Origin: JBBTWO01 sp038062745
Lineage (GTDB): Bacteria > Patescibacteriota > Microgenomatia > UBA8517
Assembly (NCBI GenBank): GCA_038062745.1
Contig: JBBTWO010000040.1
Span: 1 to 27,591 of the forward strand
Length of the DNA stretch: 27,591 nucleotides
Reading direction: 5' to 3'
The position numbers were made by a program, and so were the translations under genes. Under the pieces are notes generated by a model. It was not told where the DNA came from. It made no database searches and saw nothing but the letters and a program-made list of their open reading frames with translations. Positions 24,164-27,591 of the stretch are shown here, piece after piece (the stretch's first letter is position 1; every line of letters begins with the position of its first letter).

Positions 24164-26527
24164 TTAGTATATCTTTTTGTATTTGGTTTTGCCAACAATA
24201 ATTGCCAAAAGAACTAAGCCAGACAATATTGTTAATTTTAGCCCTTTAGAAAAACTGTCTGGCTGGTATACAAATTTAACTACATGTATTCCAGCTGGTA
24301 TTTCAATCGCTCGAAAAACAAAGTCAGCTTTATATATACCAACTTCATATCTATCTACATATGCTTTCCATCCAGGATAAAAAGCATCTGAAACAAACAA
24401 CATCCCAGGCTTTTGGGTTTCAACTTTTATCTCACTTTGTTGGGCTTCATATATTAAATAATCAACTTTGAAACGCGAGTCGCCTTGCTTGGCAATTGTT
24501 GGTTGTTGCTCCAAAATTAGTTTTTTATCTAATGGGTAATCTTTATCAATAAGTTTCTCAAGTATTTGCTTCTCGTTATTTTTTACTTCCCAATCGTAAA
24601 ACATATACGCTCTTGGCAGTGCTGAGACGCTTTCTAAAACTGCCACTGATTTGTCTTCAAAGACCACTTTGAATCTTTTTGGGTCAAATCTAGAATCAAT
24701 TACTCCATTAACACTTGGTTTGTGTTCCTTGTCATACTTTATGGCAAGATAGTACTTTGTATTGGCTAGATCCAAAACGGCAGAAGTATCATTATCAACT
24801 ATGCCATATCTTCCTGAAGGATTTGATTCAGCCCTTCCACTATTAATGGATGACACTAGGTGGGAAATATTTAAGGGATGAAAAGTATCATAACCTTCCA
24901 CCGATTCCAAACCATATGCCATTCTAATGTTTGAGGGAATAACATTCGCTCCAGTTACGCGAAAAGGTTTTTGTTGGTGTTGTAAAAATGACAAAACTGG
25001 AACTGGAGGGTAAACAAACTCCCTTGGCGAGAAGGGAGTAAACTTGAAGCCAAAATAAAACAATTCAACAATAGCAAGAACAATGAAAGTAATTCTTAGT
25101 TTTGGCTTAAACAATATAATTCCTATTGAAACAAAAAGAATTACACCTGGAAGAATCAAATTTCTAATCGCAGTCTTAAAAATGTCAATATTACTATTAG
25201 TCAGTATACCTTTAAAGGAAAGTGCATAGACACCAAACCCAATTAAAATTACACCCGGAATAAGTATTGCCAACAGCTTCAATTTTAGTTTAACTTTTGA
25301 TTTCAAAGCGTCATATCCAAAACCTGCTAAAAACGCGGCTGCGGCTGTAAACAAAACTGTTGCTCTGTGGGCCGAATTAGCCTTCATGCCTAATATATTA
25401 TGTGACCAAATAAACGTTGCAATAGGTGTGGGAAAAGAAATAACTAAAGCAACAATTAAAAGTATGAATGAAAAAGCTAGCTCTCTTTTTTGTTTTAACT
25501 GCTTTAAGGCAACAACCGCCAATGCAGCAGCTACAACACCAATAAATCCAGTGTTTGATGTATAGTCCTGTGGTCCCCAGTAATTTCTGGTTGAATGATT
25601 TCCAAAGAAGTCAGGAGCAATAAAAGTTATTGTTTTACTCCACGGCAAAAAAGCCCATTCAAAAGGATGGGGTTCAAACGCTCGCTGAGAATTATTCATT
25701 AGTTCCAGTGAGGGAAGAATTTGAACTGCAGAAAGGCTAATTGCCAAGGCACAGAAAATGGCAAGCAGTAGAGTTTTGGGAACAACAGCTTTTTGTTTCC
25801 AAATCATCACCAACCACAATATTCCAATAACCAACGCTGTATAAAGACTAGTTTGAGTATAACCCGAAACAAACTGCAACGCTAAGGTAACAGATAAACC
25901 AACACCGTCCAACAATTTTTTATTCTTAAGTAATCTATCAGCAAACAAAATTGCTAAGGGAATAAAAGCAGATGCCAAGGTGTGACCATTCCATTGTGAA
26001 AAAATAACATTGTAGCCTGAAAATGCAAAAATAAGTCCACCTAAAATCGAACCTTGATGAGAAACTTTCCAATATCTAAGCAGTAGATATGTAAATGCAG
26101 CCGCCAAGATGTGCTGCAAAATAATCTGCATACTCCAGGCTGTAACATTGTCAAATAATAAATGTAAAAATGAGGTTGGAGCAAAAGGTGCTGATTGGAA
26201 ATTAGCCAACAGTGGCGATCCAGTCAAAATATATGGGTTCCATAAAGGCCAGACATTTGATTTCAATTGATTAATGGCAAACGTTTGCATTGGATAGGTA
26301 TAAGAAACCGCATCTGTTGTGATAGGATTTTTAACAGGTACTCCTGCAGGGTATCCCCATTTATAATCAAGCCATGGATAATAGACACCAACAATAAAGT
26401 CTGCTGGGAGTGGAACTTGAGACTTTAAAATTACTTTCCAAAAAAATGATCCAACGATTAATATTAATACGCACAGAGGTGTAATTCTCTTAAAGAAGAG
26501 CAGCAAGTTCTTTCTCAAATCTTTCAT
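24164..26527 (-). CDS. YfhO-family polytopic membrane protein
   Basis: 787-aa protein, the largest here, matching the bacterial YfhO family; in Gram-positives YfhO proteins are linked to glycosylation of lipoteichoic acid or other surface polymers. Visible: helix at about 15-35; a long first outer loop with PADFIVGVYYPWLDY (41-55) and TDAVSYTYPM (71-80); WPLWNPYILTGSPLLANFQ at 93-111, a hallmark block; IFAFSGYNVIFSQWNGHTLA around 166-185; many membrane segments to about 490; a large outer domain around 500-750 with FYPGWKAYVD at 716-725; and a final helix before a basic end (KTKYKKIY). The ATG at 26527 is preferred to a GTG at 26542; it overlaps the GT4 gene by 38 nt. Probably adds a lipid-donated sugar as a branch; acceptor unknown. 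Confidence 0.83.
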   Translation of the reverse strand: MKDLRKNLLLFFKRITPLCVLILIVGSFFWKVILKSQVPLPADFIVGVYYPWLDYKWGYPAGVPVKNPITTDAVSYTYPMQTFAINQLKSNVWPLWNPYILTGSPLLANFQSAPFAPTSFLHLLFDNVTAWSMQIILQHILAAAFTYLLLRYWKVSHQGSILGGLIFAFSGYNVIFSQWNGHTLASAFIPLAILFADRLLKNKKLLDGVGLSVTLALQFVSGYTQTSLYTALVIGILWLVMIWKQKAVVPKTLLLAIFCALAISLSAVQILPSLELMNNSQRAFEPHPFEWAFLPWSKTITFIAPDFFGNHSTRNYWGPQDYTSNTGFIGVVAAALAVVALKQLKQKRELAFSFILLIVALVISFPTPIATFIWSHNILGMKANSAHRATVLFTAAAAFLAGFGYDALKSKVKLKLKLLAILIPGVILIGFGVYALSFKGILTNSNIDIFKTAIRNLILPGVILFVSIGIILFKPKLRITFIVLAIVELFYFGFKFTPFSPREFVYPPVPVLSFLQHQQKPFRVTGANVIPSNIRMAYGLESVEGYDTFHPLNISHLVSSINSGRAESNPSGRYGIVDNDTSAVLDLANTKYYLAIKYDKEHKPSVNGVIDSRFDPKRFKVVFEDKSVAVLESVSALPRAYMFYDWEVKNNEKQILEKLIDKDYPLDKKLILEQQPTIAKQGDSRFKVDYLIYEAQQSEIKVETQKPGMLFVSDAFYPGWKAYVDRYEVGIYKADFVFRAIEIPAGIHVVKFVYQPDSFSKGLKLTILSGLVLLAIIVGKTKYKKIY

Positions 26528-27515
26528 ATGAGAATTTCTCACTTTCTAATTTTGCAGTTTTTACTATCTGTCTGTATTTTTTAGTATCTGCAATTATCAT
26601 ATTCGTCTTATCAATTAATTCTTCAATAGTATTCCAAAGGTAACCACTTTGACCATCAGCTACTGTTTCTTTGTGCCCACCGGCATTAAAAACAAATGGA
26701 ACAACATTTGCAGCCATTGCTTCAACCACTGTCATACCAAAATGCTCAACTTTAGTTGGCTCCCTGTGTTCATCAACACCAAAGCCTGCTGCTGACCAAA
26801 AAAACTTGGATTGACCAACAATTTCTTTTAAGTCCTTAAAACTTGGACTTTCAACAATTTTAATTGGATATGTTTTTGCAGATTGCTTTAATTTCTCAAG
26901 GAAGTCTCCAGCCCCCACTTCCACTCCGCCAACTAAAAATAACTTCCAGTCAGTGTGACCCATGTCGTGAAACTTTTTAAAAGCTTCAATGAGCGTGTCT
27001 TGCCTTTTTGATTGGGTTAATTCTGAAAATCTACCCACATACACAATTTGGTTTTCTTTCTTTAAAGGCTTAAATTTATCTGTTTGTACAGGAGGATACA
27101 AAACAATACTGTTTATGCCATACTCTTGATCAACAATATCTTTTGTAAAATTTGAATTACAAATAACCTTATTAATTCTAAAAAACTTCATTTTATTTAT
27201 TAGAGTATTTCCATTGACTCCTTTAAAAGGAAATTGAAAATGGAGAAGATTTTTTCGAGATTTTAAGGTGGGAATACTGCCATCCGATACCCAAAAACAC
27301 AAATCATATCCGTCTCCACGACTAACAGAATCAACAATGTTAACATTTGCCAGATTCAGTCGAAATCTATTTTCAAGCTGTTGCTTAATGTCTTTGTCCT
27401 GCCATTCAATATCAACTGTATAGCCATTACGAGAAAGAATTTCAGCAACAGAAATAGTGTATCTTTCTCCTCCTCCTAATGTATCCCAATATGGGTTATA
27501 AATTGCCGCCTTCAC
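26490..27515 (-). CDS. GT4 glycosyltransferase, ALG11-like
   Basis: 341-aa GT-B enzyme and the first gene of the array. Visible: DTLGGGERYTI at 11-21 (acceptor-domain glycine loop), VICNSNFTKDI at 117-127, LYPPVQTDKFKP at 139-150, YVGRFSELTQSKRQD at 159-173 opening the donor domain, and EHFGMTVVEAMAAN at 257-270, the EX7E motif (E257, E265). The GGGER and EHFGMxVVEAMA style resembles ALG2/ALG11 mannosyltransferases of the dolichol pathway. Start codon is GTG at 27515: an in-frame TAG lies three codons upstream (27522-27524), and the expected MKAAIYNPY opening begins exactly there. Cytoplasmic, using a nucleotide sugar; probably an early step on the lipid-linked glycan. Mannose is likely but not proven. 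Confidence 0.87.
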   Translation of the reverse strand: MKAAIYNPYWDTLGGGERYTISVAEILSRNGYTVDIEWQDKDIKQQLENRFRLNLANVNIVDSVSRGDGYDLCFWVSDGSIPTLKSRKNLLHFQFPFKGVNGNTLINKMKFFRINKVICNSNFTKDIVDQEYGINSIVLYPPVQTDKFKPLKKENQIVYVGRFSELTQSKRQDTLIEAFKKFHDMGHTDWKLFLVGGVEVGAGDFLEKLKQSAKTYPIKIVESPSFKDLKEIVGQSKFFWSAAGFGVDEHREPTKVEHFGMTVVEAMAANVVPFVFNAGGHKETVADGQSGYLWNTIEELIDKTNMIIADTKKYRQIVKTAKLESEKFSYERFEKELAALL

Positions 27516-27523
27516 AATAATCT

Positions 27524-27529
27524 AGTATA
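27524..27529 (-). promoter_or_regulatory. Candidate -10 box of the leftward glycan operon
   Basis: On the minus strand TATACT, preceded by an extended TGT, ends 8 nt before the GTG at 27515. Transcription would then begin at or next to the start codon, giving a nearly leaderless message. No convincing -35 box at 16-18 nt spacing. The 76-nt non-coding interval 27516-27591 holds nothing else I can name apart from the opposite-strand element. Confidence 0.35.
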
Positions 27530-27563
27530 TAACACAAACCAAGTAAAACTTCAGTAATCATTA

Positions 27564-27569
27564 TATAAT
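27564..27569 (+). promoter_or_regulatory. Candidate -10 box of a divergent rightward gene
   Basis: A perfect TATAAT on the plus strand, 6 nt before an ATG at 27576; no recognisable -35. Fits a leaderless start for a gene running off the right edge. AT-rich sequence gives such matches by chance, and the box partly reads on the minus strand too. Confidence 0.35.
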
Positions 27570-27575
27570 ACCCAT

Positions 27576-27591
27576 ATGGCAGAAATGGTTG
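27576..27591 (+). CDS. Possible start of a divergent gene, cut by window edge
   Basis: Only five codons are visible (M-A-E-M-V). They follow a TATAAT box and would be the only rightward gene in the window. Too short to identify; reported because the spacing to the box is right for a leaderless start and the leftward array begins just 61 nt away. Confidence 0.25.

Larger units (their letters stand above)
1..27515 (-). other. Single long glycan-biosynthesis operon (22 co-directional genes)
   Basis: Across 21 junctions only 67 nt are non-coding, with no gap over 17 nt. ATGA overlaps occur at 22634, 20194, 18491, 16094, 13172, 11571 and 9880 (left ends). Stop and start abut at 21942 and 8201. 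Longer overlaps occur at 26490 (38 nt), 3861 (26 nt), 1465 (17 nt), 17760 (14 nt) and 4945 (11 nt). No space exists for an internal terminator between genes, though promoters could hide inside genes. Co-transcription is inferred from this layout. Confidence 0.8.

Noticed and set aside
26528..26542. GTG start five codons upstream for the YfhO-like gene
   Set aside because: The ATG at 26527 is closer to the first helix and reduces overlap; the GTG cannot be excluded.
1..27591. tRNA or rRNA genes, CRISPR repeats, insertion sequences, prophage genes
   Set aside because: No cloverleaf, repeat-spacer pattern, terminal inverted repeat or transposase-like protein was found; coding genes fill the space.

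Overview
The window is AT-rich. It is filled almost completely by 22 protein genes, all read leftwards (minus strand). The last gene, at the left edge, is cut by the window. The 21 gene junctions hold only 67 non-coding bases in total: no gap exceeds 17 nt, seven junctions are 4-nt ATGA stop/start overlaps, and two are exactly abutting. The only non-coding DNA of note is the 76 nt at the right edge (27516-27591). That stretch looks like a divergent promoter region, so the array reads as one very long polycistronic operon starting at about 27515. No RNA gene, mobile element, CRISPR array or internal terminator was seen.

The content is surface-glycan biosynthesis and nothing else. From first to last transcribed: an ALG11-like GT4 glycosyltransferase; a YfhO-type membrane protein; a divergent GT39-like membrane protein; a SAM methyltransferase; two GT2 transferases; then the core, six full-length GT39/PMT_2-type polytopic glycosyltransferases (GT-C fold), interrupted by a half-length membrane relative (244 aa), a GT87/COG5542-like GT-C protein and a PTPS-related membrane protein; then a WaaE-like GT2, an SDR oxidoreductase, a second GT4, a PIG-V/GT76-like mannosyltransferase, a Wzx-type flippase, an ALG5/DPM1-like polyprenyl-phosphate-sugar synthase, and a CDP-paratose 2-epimerase-like SDR cut by the left edge.

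A working model (inference): the ALG5/DPM1-like enzyme charges a polyprenyl phosphate with a hexose on the cytoplasmic face. The polytopic GT-C enzymes then use lipid-linked sugars on the outer face to build or attach a glycan. The soluble GT2/GT4 enzymes build a lipid-linked oligosaccharide inside, and the Wzx-like protein flips it. The epimerase and the second SDR may prepare unusual deoxysugars (the family precedent is tyvelose). No phosphoglycosyl transferase that starts a glycan, no recognisable Wzy polymerase and no STT3/PglB-type oligosaccharyltransferase is in the window. They lie elsewhere, or some of the GT39 proteins are the protein O-glycosyltransferases.

Organism: bacterial, standard stop usage (TGA is a stop, so not a TGA-recoded lineage), compact, low GC. 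A long run of GT39 paralogs, together with a methyltransferase whose N-terminal segment I associate with candidate-phyla-radiation genomes, suggests Patescibacteria/CPR, perhaps the Microgenomates group. This is recognition from family style, not a computed placement.
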